DNA from: Bugula neritina
Taxonomy: Eukaryota > Bryozoa > Gymnolaemata > Cheilostomatida > Bugulidae
NCBI GenBank assembly: GCA_964035545.1
Contig: OZ037766.1
Location: forward strand, 27,754,173-27,818,172
DNA: 64,000 nucleotides
Reading direction: 5' to 3'
The position numbers and the translations under genes are program-made. Under the pieces are notes generated by a model that worked only from the letters and a program-made list of their open reading frames with translations, did not search any database and was not told the DNA's origin. Of this stretch, positions 15,301-24,689 are shown piece by piece. Numbering within the stretch: the stretch's first letter is position 1; each line of letters begins with the position of its first letter.

Positions 15301-18300
15301 TTTAACAAACTGACAACCTTTTCCATTGTAATCTATCAATCATCCTATCAAAAGATATGGTGTCAGTAAAACTACTAAATATACCGTGTATATCTCAGTC
15401 TCACGCTCACCTGGGCTATTCTCCAGCATGTTGGCAACCTCGGAGAGATTCCGTTGTGTCTGGTTTCGAGTGACCTCCAGTCCGAACTCATCCAAGGAGG
15501 TAACACTGGAACAGTAGGACAGAGTAGGGGCGGTTGGCGTAAGGTTGTGGTGCGGTGTCAATGCTCCAAACCCAGCTAGAAGAAGCAAGAAACATAGGCT
15601 AAAAAGTAGACTGAAATAGCTAGTTACAGATTACACTCACCATTACCAATATAATGCATGGGTGATCGAAAATAAATTCACAAACTATGCATAAACAGTT
15701 GATTTGGTACACAAGCTGCTTCAAACCAAAACAGGCACTTGGCAGACACAAATTTAAAAGGTGAGGATAAGCAATTAAATAAACACCAAATCCAAGGCAC
15801 CAAAGGTATTGTACATTATTGCTTCAAAACTGGTTTGAAATCTACTCAATATTCACGGTGACTAACAGTGAGTCAACAGTAACTGGGACTATTAGTTCAC
15901 CCAATAGTAATTATAACTCTTACTCAAAGGGTACAGGTGAGAGTTATCCGGAGAAGCCATCTGTGAGAACGCATCTAAGGCCTGACTCTCTACAAATACA
16001 CAGTAAATTAGTGTCAGCAGCTGTGATTGGCTGAATGTGATGCATCTATCCAATCAACTTGCTTCAATTATAAATTGCGCTGCTCTAGCGGTTTCAATAT
16101 TAAGATTTTAGTAAAGAACTGAAGAAGTAAAATTAACGCTTTCCAATTAGAATTATTGTGAGATCAAAATATGCCTGATTATGGAATGGAATAAAATTAC
16201 TGGGCTTGAAAATCCAACACCACACAACACTAAGGTCTGCAAATAAAGCAGAACTTCTTTCTGCAAGCTATAAAACACAGCAGTATGTTGATACAAGGAA
16301 AGAGGAAACATTCAGCACAAAAAGCTACACTCTTAATGTAATTTTCATGACCTTTATCACATGTTATTATAAATAGTTTTGGTTGGCACAAGCAGCAGCA
16401 TCTCGAATGTAAACAGAGATGACACTGGCTCATTCTGGTGGCTTTATTTAGGTTTCACTTGTGAAAGAAAAGCATACAGTAGTTTAATTTGGATGCTTTA
16501 CACCACCACAGCATTCAGGGGAGTCAGCTTGGTGATTGAATCTAACTCTATTTGTTTATCATGTATTGCATAGTTCAACTGTCGTTGATGATCATAAAAT
16601 ATTAAGGAATTGTGTCCGTTGTATCTACCAATATATTTCATCTGCAAAGATGTCTAAATGTACTTTGAGAGGGGCAGCTTCTCTAAACTTCTAAATGTTG
16701 AGAAAAAAAATCTTAGCTTATAACAAAAACAGTTTAAGGACAAAACTTCCAGACTTTTTATTAGCCAAATGAAAAGTACTGGTGTTTTTGCCAAGAATGT
16801 ATCAGTGTATGTTTGTTTTATAAGCAAGTTAGAAAATCCAGGGCTGTGCAGCACGTAAACATATATTTACATAGTAACAAAAGTTGAAAAGTTGATGAAG
16901 AGCTAAATCAGCTGTTTTATGCATACAACGCAGTGTGATATGACAAGTAGTAATTATTATAGCAGTCATTAGCAACTGTCTGTCATCTGCAAATTATAAT
17001 CCTGGATCTAAACTACTCAGTACATTGTTCCGAAAGTTAAGTCACGTAAAACTATAATATAATTGTAGCTTTGGTAACACTTTTAATCTTTAGAGAAAAC
17101 AATGAAATTGCCAGTAACTTCTCAGCATATTATAATTAAGAGATAAAAATGTAAATTGGTGGCAAAGTGCAGGAGAGTCTTCAGTAAACAAAGCACAAAT
17201 TTTCCGAGACTTGTTAAAGTAGGGCCATGCACTAAAGGCTCTAGTTGGCAGTGTATGTATGATGGGAGATACAATTAGCAGTTTCTACATAGCTATGACA
17301 TGGTGGTAGATAAAGAGAAACTGCGGTAGTTTAACAGAAGCAACCCGCCACACTACCCAGCAACTAAAACAACTGCAATAGAGCAGACTGTGTGTTGGGG
17401 GGGGGGGGGGTGATCTATCACTGGGATCTAATGTGAAAAGTTGGAGCATAGCAACTAGACAGGCTCCACCATATATATATGTCACGGACAGAATATTCAA
17501 TGTTATAACATTACTTATCAGTGAGAGTTGTATCACAGCTAACTGTATAGTAGGCCAACCAGTAAGAACTTCTCTTCAGAACAACTTCCAACTAGTAACT
17601 TGTACTTACACATCTAAGCCAACACTCTCTACTAGCTATGTTTATAAATAGTTTAAGAAATATTTAAGCCTGCCACTAAGAAAAAGGAAGTTACATGTAA
17701 TCTGAGAGTTTATAGTGAAGGCTAAAGTTGCTGGGGCAATCTGGGTTAGGCTAAATATGTCCAGCCTCAATCAATTAAAATCTTGTACAATCTCAAGTTT
17801 AATCAGTCACTAACTATACTACCCTCAGTGTGATAACATGAAACAGAAGCACTTGCACTGAGCTGTCATCAGATAGCTGCCTGATAGACAGCTACTAGCT
17901 GACAGTGACCAACATACCATTCCAGTTGACTTGCTGAAGGATTATATCTATCACTCCGGCCTCAATCCTGCCTTTAAACATTTCAGCAAACATCTTCTTC
18001 ATAGTGTCTCTATCAGCCTGGCACTTAGCTGGCTCAGTACTGCTGCCAATAGCGCTGCCACTAGACAGATCTACGGCAGCAGCACCCTCTACTGGGGTGG
18101 ATTTTCTGGCTGCCAGCTGATTTTTTGAAGAGCCGCTAGCAGGGCTGTGAACAGAGCTGTTGGCAGCTTTAGCATATGATCTGTTGTAGTTGTAAGCATT
18201 TGGTCTCTGTGATTTCCAGGCATCAGTATTTAAGCTGGAAGATGGTCTGTCAGGAAGTTTTCCTGGCTGTGAGGTAGAGCTGCTTTTAGACACAGGAGAG

Positions 18301-18578
18301 TTCAGGCCATTAGAGGTAGGACTGGCCGTGAAGTACGGCTTAGGTGTGTACCTGTAAAAGTAATGCAGTGTGTGAAAAGAGCTTAAAAGATAGGTGGACG
18401 ATACCAAAGCTCAGTAAAATTATTCATTATATAATAGACTTGCAAGAGACTAGCTTAATACAACACGGAAAAGCCTTAATTTTATTTTGTTTGAACCTTA
18501 AAACCTTTTCCGGGCTTACCTGTAATCAAACCTAAACTCAACATTTGAAGTTTCTTTAGATTTCTTCTTTTTAGGCAT
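298..18578 (-). CDS. N4BP2: NEDD4-binding protein 2 (N4BP2/B3BP) orthologue, 30 coding exons, 1659 aa
   Basis: Exons (low to high): 298-340, 614-722, 1077-1242, 1563-1718, 1845-1966, 2843-2895, 3090-3324, 3810-4064, 4186-4314, 5010-5213, 5763-5910, 6189-6298, 6632-6700, 8033-8253, 8539-9356, 9714-9858, 10149-10247, 11805-11970, 12077-12201, 12344-12552, 12807-12888, 13103-13174, 13349-13469, 13530-13580, 13877-13981, 14433-14597, 14974-15117, 15411-15575, 17918-18351, 18520-18578. Every intron is GT/AG, phases agree at all 29 junctions, and the total is 4980 nt. The start is the ATG of MPKKKKSKE. Order of parts: CUE-like (aa ~133-164), P-loop GVSGSGKTT (~527), PPxY motifs, CUE-like (~1084-1169, ~1366-1461), DUF1771 (~1503-1554), Smr (~1590-1659). 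Known for the family: Nedd4 and Bcl-3 binding, 5'-polynucleotide kinase, Smr endonuclease; relatives Cue2 and NONU-1 act in no-go mRNA decay. Inference: same role here. Least certain is the 17918 to 15575 junction, across a 2.3-kb intron. Confidence 0.93.
2140..2312 (-). mobile_element. tRNA-derived SINE-like sequence in N4BP2 intron 25
   Basis: The minus strand contains GTGGTCTAGTGGTTGTAGCA (about 2281-2303), which reads like a tRNA A box (TRGCNNAGTGG class), and further on CCGGGGTTCTCACAGG (about 2151-2166), loosely like a B box. The spacing is longer than in a tRNA and no cloverleaf is evident. I read it as an old SINE; no target-site duplication was resolved, so the ends are approximate. 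Confidence 0.4.
2466..2809. repeat. 24-bp minisatellite, about 14 copies, in N4BP2 intron 25
   Basis: The unit is close to GACGACTCCTATACTAGCAGAGCA. Units ending in gacgactcc and gacaacttc alternate through the middle, giving a 48-bp higher-order period. Because 24 is a multiple of three, both strands are open here, but the array sits between N4BP2 exons 25 and 26 and is not coding. Confidence 0.9.
2843..3324 (-). other. N4BP2 exons 24-25: third CUE-like domain
   Basis: Exon 24 (3090-3324) ends with LGELYPQVDSSFLDEVFAAY and exon 25 (2843-2895) continues NNLEASLNFLSEHHG. Together they form a CUE module (xLYP, then a xLxxVF helix, then the ASLNFL helix). The first part of exon 24 has two ExLARxLxAE repeats, probably helical. 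Confidence 0.82.
2943..3052. repeat. Short minisatellite, about 4 copies of a ~28-bp unit
   Basis: The core acagtaccatatactagctaa recurs about every 28 bp with small changes. It lies in the intron between N4BP2 exons 24 and 25, next to the 24-bp array, and shares the word atactagc with it. Confidence 0.8.
3443..3622. repeat. Imperfect AGT/GGT trinucleotide array in N4BP2 intron 23
   Basis: Nearly pure (AGT)n with GGT, AGC and ATT variants. Reading frames across it give poly-Val on the plus strand and poly-Thr on the minus strand; both are artefacts of the repeat. Weaker AGT-rich sequence extends to about 3340 and 3760. Confidence 0.9.
4281..4437 (-). repeat. Two intronic partial copies of the 5' end of N4BP2 exon 22
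   Basis: The sequence around the exon 22 acceptor (about 4281-4325, encoding EDDLVDIEVPRW) recurs at about 4345-4389 and more weakly at about 4399-4437. The middle copy keeps an AG acceptor and could read EGDLVNIELPR. The copies sit immediately upstream of the real exon on the coding strand. Confidence 0.6.
5763..6298 (-). other. N4BP2 exons 19-20: second CUE-like domain
   Basis: Exon 19 (6189-6298) ends LTNLHACFPQ and exon 20 (5763-5910) continues IPKDQLAEFLELC, then a WATNLLLDS block. This is the CUE pattern: a first helix ending in F-P, a middle helix and a final LL helix. Exon 19 matters elsewhere because degenerate copies of it recur from 25 to 49 kb. Confidence 0.8.
6320..6378. repeat. 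(AT)n microsatellite, N4BP2 intron 18
   Basis: An uninterrupted AT dinucleotide run of about 59 bp, between N4BP2 exons 18 and 19. Confidence 0.95.
8033..8253 (-). other. N4BP2 exon 17 with a PPxY (WW-binding) motif
   Basis: This Pro-rich exon encodes ADPPPPYQE, a PPxY motif of the type bound by the WW domains of NEDD4-family ubiquitin ligases. A second motif, QPPPEYE, is encoded at the start of exon 23 (3810-4064). Binding to Nedd4 gives the family its name, so two conserved PPxY sites support the assignment. Confidence 0.8.
8539..9356 (-). other. N4BP2 exon 16: large Ser/Thr-rich linker exon
   Basis: This 818-nt exon is the largest in the gene and encodes about 272 residues rich in Ser, Thr, Ala and Asp, with short basic patches (KSKTVKVKR, KKESSKPKR). 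No folded domain is recognisable. It lies between the kinase domain and the PPxY/CUE part. The composition suggests a disordered, possibly phosphorylated linker; that is inference from composition alone. Confidence 0.85.
11805..12552 (-). other. N4BP2 P-loop polynucleotide-kinase domain (exons 11-13)
   Basis: Exon 11 (12344-12552) ends in the Walker A motif GVSGSGKTTM. Exon 12 (12077-12201) carries the SADDYF segment typical of the N4BP2/PNK-like P-loop kinases, followed by a LPEAHAACKRN block. Exon 13 (11805-11970) has VTPILIDNTNL and EPDTTWKYN, matching the conserved IDNTN and EPDTxW blocks of vertebrate N4BP2. The next exon (10149-10247) continues the domain with VSFIKIKQMLERFD. Every key motif is present, so the kinase domain looks functional. 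Confidence 0.9.
17918..18578 (-). other. N4BP2 exons 1-2: basic N-terminus and first CUE-like segment
   Basis: Exon 1 (18520-18578) encodes a Lys-rich start, MPKKKKSKE. Exon 2 (17918-18351) is Ser/Pro/Asn-rich and ends in a CUE-like stretch (MFAEMF, then VIDIILQQ and a Trp), as in the ubiquitin-binding CUE module near the N-terminus of N4BP2. The second half of the CUE fold is not obvious in the next exon, so this copy may be degenerate, or a small exon in the 15.6-17.9 kb intron may have been missed. An acceptor at about 18625 suggests that exon 1 starts with ~46 nt of 5' UTR joined to an upstream noncoding exon. Confidence 0.75.
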
Positions 18579-21354
18579 GGCTTAGTAGGTGATGTATAGT
18601 CTTGTGCAAAGTATATGATTAAACCTAAAATAATAGTAGCTAAAATTGATATCATCATTTACTTATTTAGTACATAAAATTAATTAATGGTTATCACAGA
18701 GCACAGTGTTTACTAAATATCAAACTCAGTATAAACCATGGTTTATTTTGAAATTTGAACCTGGCATAAAAATGTACCATTGAGTGAACAGCTTATCTGT
18801 ATAGCTAGATGGGTTTAGTAGTAGTTCTATTGGCTATATGATTCAAAGCTATTGCAAGCTATCCAGAAATATTGAAAGCTATTGCAAGCTTTTTAAAGCA
18901 TTTTTAAAATACAAGAGCACCAAGATCACAAGTAGTCTGCAATCCAAGAAGTAAAGGTTTAATTTTTCCTCTCTAGTATTTCTCTTTGAATTGTATATAG
19001 CTACGCCACTAAGTAGGCAAGAGGTGATTATATTTTATTTTTGCTGCTATTTTATTTAATTTTATTTCTATATTAAGTTTTATATCTATATAAGTATTCG
19101 TGTAATATACAATTGATTGCTTTGTTTTTATTTAGCTATTTATGTTAAGTTAACCATTATGCTAGTACTGCAGTCAATAATCATAGTGTAAATAAACTTT
19201 GACTTTTACATATAAACCCTTTCAATTTGAATGGCTGTGAAGCTACAACAACAGTTGCACTCAATCTAATTCAGTAATTCTTAACAAACTTGTAGCAATA
19301 GTTGAAGTGTATCATTAGAAATTTAAATTTAACTTGATTATTATTATAATTGTCTAATAATAATTAATAATACTAATCAAGTAATAATTATATTTAGAAT
19401 ATATTCTAGAATGACTATTAGAATACTAAGTTTAACTCTAAGTCATTTGGCCCACATTGACTTTCATATTGATATTCATATTGACTGTCACTGCTGAGAC
19501 TCGGTTTAACACTGATTATTGAATTATTGATATTTTAATTTAACTCAGCCTATTCTAATTATATTCTTAATTATAGTAAACATAATAATAATGCAATAAT
19601 ATTATTAATTATAAATTAACACGAATATTTTTTTGAATTATTAAATTTAATATTATAATTAAATATTAATATTGATACTTGAAACTAATGGCAGTAAAGT
19701 ATAAACATAGTGCTCTCCTACTAATAGTTAATTATAGTTATACTAATACTACTAGTTAAACTCATTATGATTAGTTTTTCAACTTTACTAATTCAGTTAT
19801 ACTTATTCATATTGTCTTATAATTATAGTTATTGTTAAATTTAAAAAAATATATATATTTATAATAAAATAACAATACTAATAGTTATAATAATACTAAT
19901 AGTAATACTAATACTCTAATACTAATAGTAATAGTTATAGCAATTAACTCTAACTCAAACTTTAGTTATATTTTGATTTTCAATTTTATCATAATGATAA
20001 TCATAATATTAATATTAATTCATAATCATAATGATAGTGTAAATCATGTTAATGTTCTATAACACTAACTGTAAGTGTAAGTTATAAGTATACCGCCTTT
20101 AAGTTTATTATAGATATTATAATTATTTATTACTAAATCTAATACTAGTAATACTAATACTAATAGTAATAACTAATACTAATAGTAATATTAATACTAC
20201 TACTACTACTAGCAAACACAGCAGTCAAGACACCTAAAAATAATTAGCGTTACTAAATAGTAAATACCTACCTATAAATATCTATCAGTAGTATCAATAA
20301 GTGCGATTGTCCTAAAATACAAATATAATAGACATAGTGATAGTACTAGTAGTAGTAATACTAAGTCTAATAGTAGTCCACTGAATTAGAAATTGAAAAA
20401 TTACTGACCTTTACAAATAGTATGTACTGCGCGCTACAATAGCTAATGCTGGACTGTGCTCTAGCTAATACGTTCTCGGAAATATCGAGAAAAAGGAGGG
20501 GGGCAACAGCCACGTCCTTGAACTTAGAAAGTAGCGGCTGCTGATAATATTCGAATAACATGAAATAATCGTATTGTCATAATGATGAGTCGCGGGTAAT
20601 GCCATGTAATGAGGTTATATTATACAATCACAACTGTCATAGAAAATCCTCATAATAATACACTAAAATACAAACTATTTTCAACATTTGTTGGCTATGA
20701 TTCATAGTTTGATGGTTTTATATTGAAAATAATGACTAAATGAGTATAACCACAAGATAAAGATTACCGATTAAGTTTAAGTAAAACTATAACATTATGA
20801 TTAATATTATCATTAAATTTAATGGTTAAAATTAAATTAAACTTTAATTTATTTTTAAATTGTTTTCAAATTCTCTATTAATTAGGAAAAAGTTCAATAG
20901 GCTACTTTTCGCTATTTCCCGATATGTTGATCATGATAAAGTCACTATTTCTTTTATAATATTAATTGTATTCACTGTGACTGTGAGCTTGAGATCCAAT
21001 GTGAATATCTTGTTTCTTTAGTTAGACTTGGATATACATCATACAAGTTAATCATATTGTTTACTTTTTCACTGAAAACAAGAAAAACTTTTTTGATTGT
21101 TGCCAGCGTCAAAATCAAGGACCTTTTTTCCAGCTGCTGTTTTCAGCAGCTTTACTAAATTAAAATTATTATACGAGTCTACTAAGTGCTCTTGCTATCG
21201 TGTCAAATATACTACTTTTGCCATTTTCAAAGTGCTGATATCAGTGTTGTTTCAGTAACACTAAACTAGTTTTTTGCATTTATTTGCTATTTTTGATTTT
21301 GTTTACATTCGTATTTAGTTACATATTTCATTCAGTATGCTGACCTTTTCATTA
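18579..21354. promoter_or_regulatory. N4BP2 5' flank: possible UTR exon, otherwise AT-rich intergenic DNA
   Basis: Directly upstream of the N4BP2 ATG is ~46 nt of leader after an AG acceptor near 18625 (minus strand). A possible noncoding first exon ends at about 20409 with AAAG/GTCAGT; the sequence around 20410-20520 is the most GC-rich in the interval, as expected near a transcription start. From about 19320 to 20225 the sequence is very AT-rich with repeated ACTAAT/AGTAAT words. No other coding signal was seen. Confidence 0.35.
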
Positions 21355-21605
21355 ACACCTGCCTTTGTAGATGTTGCTTTAGCTGGAAGGTCGTTTTATA
21401 TGATGACCCATTTTGTGGTTGTTATTTGTCGTTATTTCCATTCTCACCACAAGTTTGAATATCCAATTGTTTCCCCATAAATATAATGCGACTATTTTTC
21501 ATGATTCAAGACTCGAGCCATCTTATTATTTATCAAACCGCTCTGCGCTTCAAACATGAATATTATCAAAACCAATATATTATAATCAAATGCATGAGAA
21601 AATGT
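21355..21605. repeat. Direct repeat of the 5' flank of the H2A pseudogene (copy 1)
   Basis: About 240 bp here, sharing words such as atgattcaagactcgagcc and aatatcca-ttgtttcccc, are repeated at about 23920-24167, directly in front of the H2A pseudogene. This copy has no H2A coding sequence after it. Identity by eye is roughly 80 percent. Confidence 0.7.
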
Positions 21606-21734
21606 AGATTTGTATCATAATGTCAGTTTTTGAAAGTGCAAATATAAAATGCAGTTTTTGAAATCAATAGGGGGGATTAGTAGTGAACGTTTATGACAGA
21701 GTGTAATGGTATGAAAAAAGTTTGGAGCACTGGT

Positions 21735-23150
21735 TTAAAGTATACTTTTTTTTCTTCTGGTGCAATAGTTGAAAGTTGACATATGAATGAAGATTACGGT
21801 TTGATTATATTTTGAGCAATTTAGTTTTAAAGTACTAATTGAAAAATTATTTGCATGGTGCCTTGTCTATAAAATTTTGTGATTGTTATTCAAATCTGAG
21901 TTGCCTGATTTTGGTAATTCTGTAATAATTCTTCTGTTCTATATATATCTTAACGTGTGATATACAAAAGAGCAGCTTCACATTGTTTTGGTTTAGTGAA
22001 TCCACAAATTGTAGCATCCATGTAGCTCCATCTGCAGACATAGTAAAGGCATAACTTCAATTTTTTTCTCAATCTCTTTTTTTTTTGTCAGTTTGGAACA
22101 AAGCATAGATCTGCTTCTTCAAAATCTCTGTTAAATTAGTTGTTTTTTTCAACTTGTGAAGCAGCTAAGAGGTTAACTTCTAGTAGTTCATATCCATGAA
22201 CTTGAATTTTACCCACTTTTATTTACAAAGCTTCATTCAGCCACTCGGTAGGTTTATTATGCTTCCTCTATTAAGATAATAAAATTGATCTCATGCATGT
22301 AACATTATATACATATAAAATCGCGTACAATCAACTGCAGTCTTGTAAAGTCAAGCACAATGTTCAAAAACTCACCTTGACTCTTGACCAGGATAATTTG
22401 TTCAGTGAAGTGCACAGCCTTCTGGAGGTGCAACTCAATTTCCATGCGTTTTCTGTTGGAGTTGATCCTTTTGAAGATCTTCTCAGCTGCCTGGAAATTG
22501 GCTTCTTGCTCTTTTTCAAGATGATGCTGAGCCTGTAACAAAGATTTTCACACATTAAACAATTTGAAGCCAACTCAAATGAATCATGTGGAATTCAACC
22601 AATCAGGGTCGTTGTGCAAGTGAAGTATGCGACTGTGTGTCGCCAAAGAGAACACAACTCTTTTGTGTAACATACTGAAGCAATTTATTGGAGAGGGGGA
22701 GGGAGTGGGGGTTACCAAACACGGCATTAGCTGGCCTACTTTACTCTACCACCAAAAAATTTCCGCATCTGTTTTAAATTATCATTGGAATTAGGTGGCA
22801 TTATTATAGTTAGGCCATATTGTTGCAATTAAATTGGTGAGGAAAATTAACTTTTCATATGACAAAGACAATAATATCTTAGGACTTGGTGCATAATAAA
22901 TTCTGCAAGATTCCCAACTTTATAAAGTAAATAACACAAATAAACATCAAGCGGTGTCATACCATTCGTTTGTAGCGGTGGCCATCATCATCATGCTTCC
23001 TGCTGAAAGCAATGCTGGCCCTTCTTTCATACTTCTTTCTCTCTTCCAGGTGTGTTACAGCCTCAGCTCTGTGCTCTTTGTAGCCAGCATTACTTTCGTA
23101 CGCCAACCACTGCCGAAACACAGAACAGTTGCTTGTACAAATTAGCTAAA
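21735..23150 (-). pseudogene. N4BP2 3'-exon copy B: exons 27 and 28 open, exon 29 decayed
   Basis: Exon 27-like 22963-23109 (147 nt) is open and encodes a DUF1771-like segment (YESNAGYKEHRAEA). Exon 28-like 22376-22532 is 157 nt against 166 in the parent: a 9-nt in-frame deletion turns the DLHGLHPHEA region into ELHLQKA, removing the Smr motif while keeping phase and both splice sites. Exon 29 survives only as about 30 nt near 21740-21770, without the TGRG motif. An exon 26-like piece lies at 24581-24649. It is most likely a pseudogene. Confidence 0.8.
22180..22272 (-). pseudogene. Degenerate fragment of the TPR gene
   Basis: The minus strand reads EWLNEAL, then a stop, resembling AEWLNDALQVIEV of the TPR protein encoded at 54354-58046. 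Similar fragments occur at 35405-35500, 46485-46590 and 47105-47200. Several stops are present. Confidence 0.5.
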
Positions 23151-24167
23151 GTCCATATGATATGTTGGTGTACAATAAGACTAAGAACTATGCAATGATA
23201 ACTCGATCATTTCATTAAAGAATTATTACTTTAAAATTTTACATTAACATTATTTTAAGTATTGTTACTAGCATGCAGATTGTAATATCGAATTTATAAT
23301 ACTGTAACGCACTTTCCCATAACGAATAAAAGAAAAATATATTTATTTAAATGACAGCTGAATTTCAGCACCAAAAACTGATGTGATAAAATGTGCTCAC
23401 TCACGTCACCACCAGCTAACGACTTTTGAAATTCTTAATCAATCCACATTTTTTGGGTTTATTTTTTTAAAAACTCTTTCATTGCTTCTGCAACAGCTGC
23501 ACCAGTTACCTTCTATATTAAGTCATCCAGTACCCATAAACCTTTTATTTTTTTTTAAATTTTCAGTTAAAGTTTAGTTGTTGTAAGCATGACATCTCAA
23601 GGGAAGCTTGTGCTGTGTAATACCAGATTGTATCAAGTGGTTTTCTAGATACAAACTTTGAAAATTTTTATGCAAATCTGCAAACCATTGGCTTTCTTTT
23701 TGTTATTTCGAACGTCAACAAGAATCCTATGATATGTATTTTACCTCAGTTTAAAGAGGAGCTAGTTTTGCAGTATTTTTGTAAAAATAAATAACAATTG
23801 TGGTGAAGCTATATGGAATTGGAAAATTTCATAATTCATATTATTGCTTCTTTCCTTGATAATGATAATTTAACTAGCAGTGGTCTCAATTTTTTCTGAC
23901 CCCGCTTTTTTCTCTTTTTTGAGCCTTCGTAAATTTAGCTTTAGCTGGAAAGTCATTCTATGATGACGTCTTGTCCTGTGGTTGTTATTTGTCGTAACTT
24001 CCATTCTCGCCAAAATTTTGAATATCCAGTTGTTTCCCCATAGCTATCAGGCTACTATTTCTTATGATTCAAGACTCGAGCCTTTTTATTATTAATTAAA
24101 CCACCCTGTGCTTCATACATAAATAATGCACAAAGTTTATAACCCAACAATATTAATCATGCCAAAT

Positions 24168-24551
24168 ATGACTGGAAGAGGAAAAGGAGGCAAGGCAAAG
24201 GGAAAGAGCAAAACCAGGTCTTCAAGTGCCGTCATGCAGTTCCCAGTTGGAATAATTTACCGTCTGCTCAGAAAAGGCAACTATTCCAAAAGAGTGGTTG
24301 CTGGTGTCACAGTTTACCTGGCAGCTGCAGTGGAGTATCTAGCTGTTGAGATACTCGAGTAGGCAGAAGACGCTGCCCGTGACAAGAAAACACGAATAGT
24401 TCCCCGACATCTGCAATTGGCCACCAGGAAGGACGAAGAGCTGAGCAGACTCTTGACGGCAGGTGTCACCATTATAGCTCAGGGCAATGCAGTCTTGCCC
24501 AATATTCAGGCTGTGCTGTTGCCCAGCAAGACCAAAAAAGCTGCTGCTTAA
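24168..24551 (+). pseudogene. Histone H2A pseudogene with one in-frame stop
   Basis: This intronless frame begins [17 protein letters not shown] and follows H2A throughout: [26 protein letters not shown], a TAG at 24360-24362 where H2A has Leu, then [33 protein letters not shown] and TAA. Length is ~127 codons, as expected for H2A. There are no frameshifts, but one codon is missing (DKKT for DNKKT) and invariant sites are changed (GRIHR to GIIYR). No histone 3' stem-loop follows; N4BP2-like sequence starts within about 20 bp. A gene cut by a single stop and drifting since is the likely reading. Confidence 0.9.
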
Positions 24552-24580
24552 ATACTGAAACTACCCAACCCCATAATGAC

Positions 24581-24649
24581 TTGATCGTTTCCATGGGGTG
24601 CTCCATTGACAGGTCTAGGATTTTCAGAGGCTCCATTACTTGGTACCAG
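24581..24649 (-). pseudogene. N4BP2 exon 26-like remnant (copy B)
   Basis: The minus strand reads LVPSNGASEN, then NGAPHGNDQ, and a GT, matching the end of N4BP2 exon 26 (PVPSHGAKAE, then NGAVHGDDQ). It is shorter than the parent (69 against 122 nt) and starts in a different phase. The H2A pseudogene lies just downstream of it on the minus strand. Confidence 0.7.
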
Positions 24650-24689
24650 CTGCAAATTTTTTCAGTTTTTTGTAAGAGTCCGCGACAAA

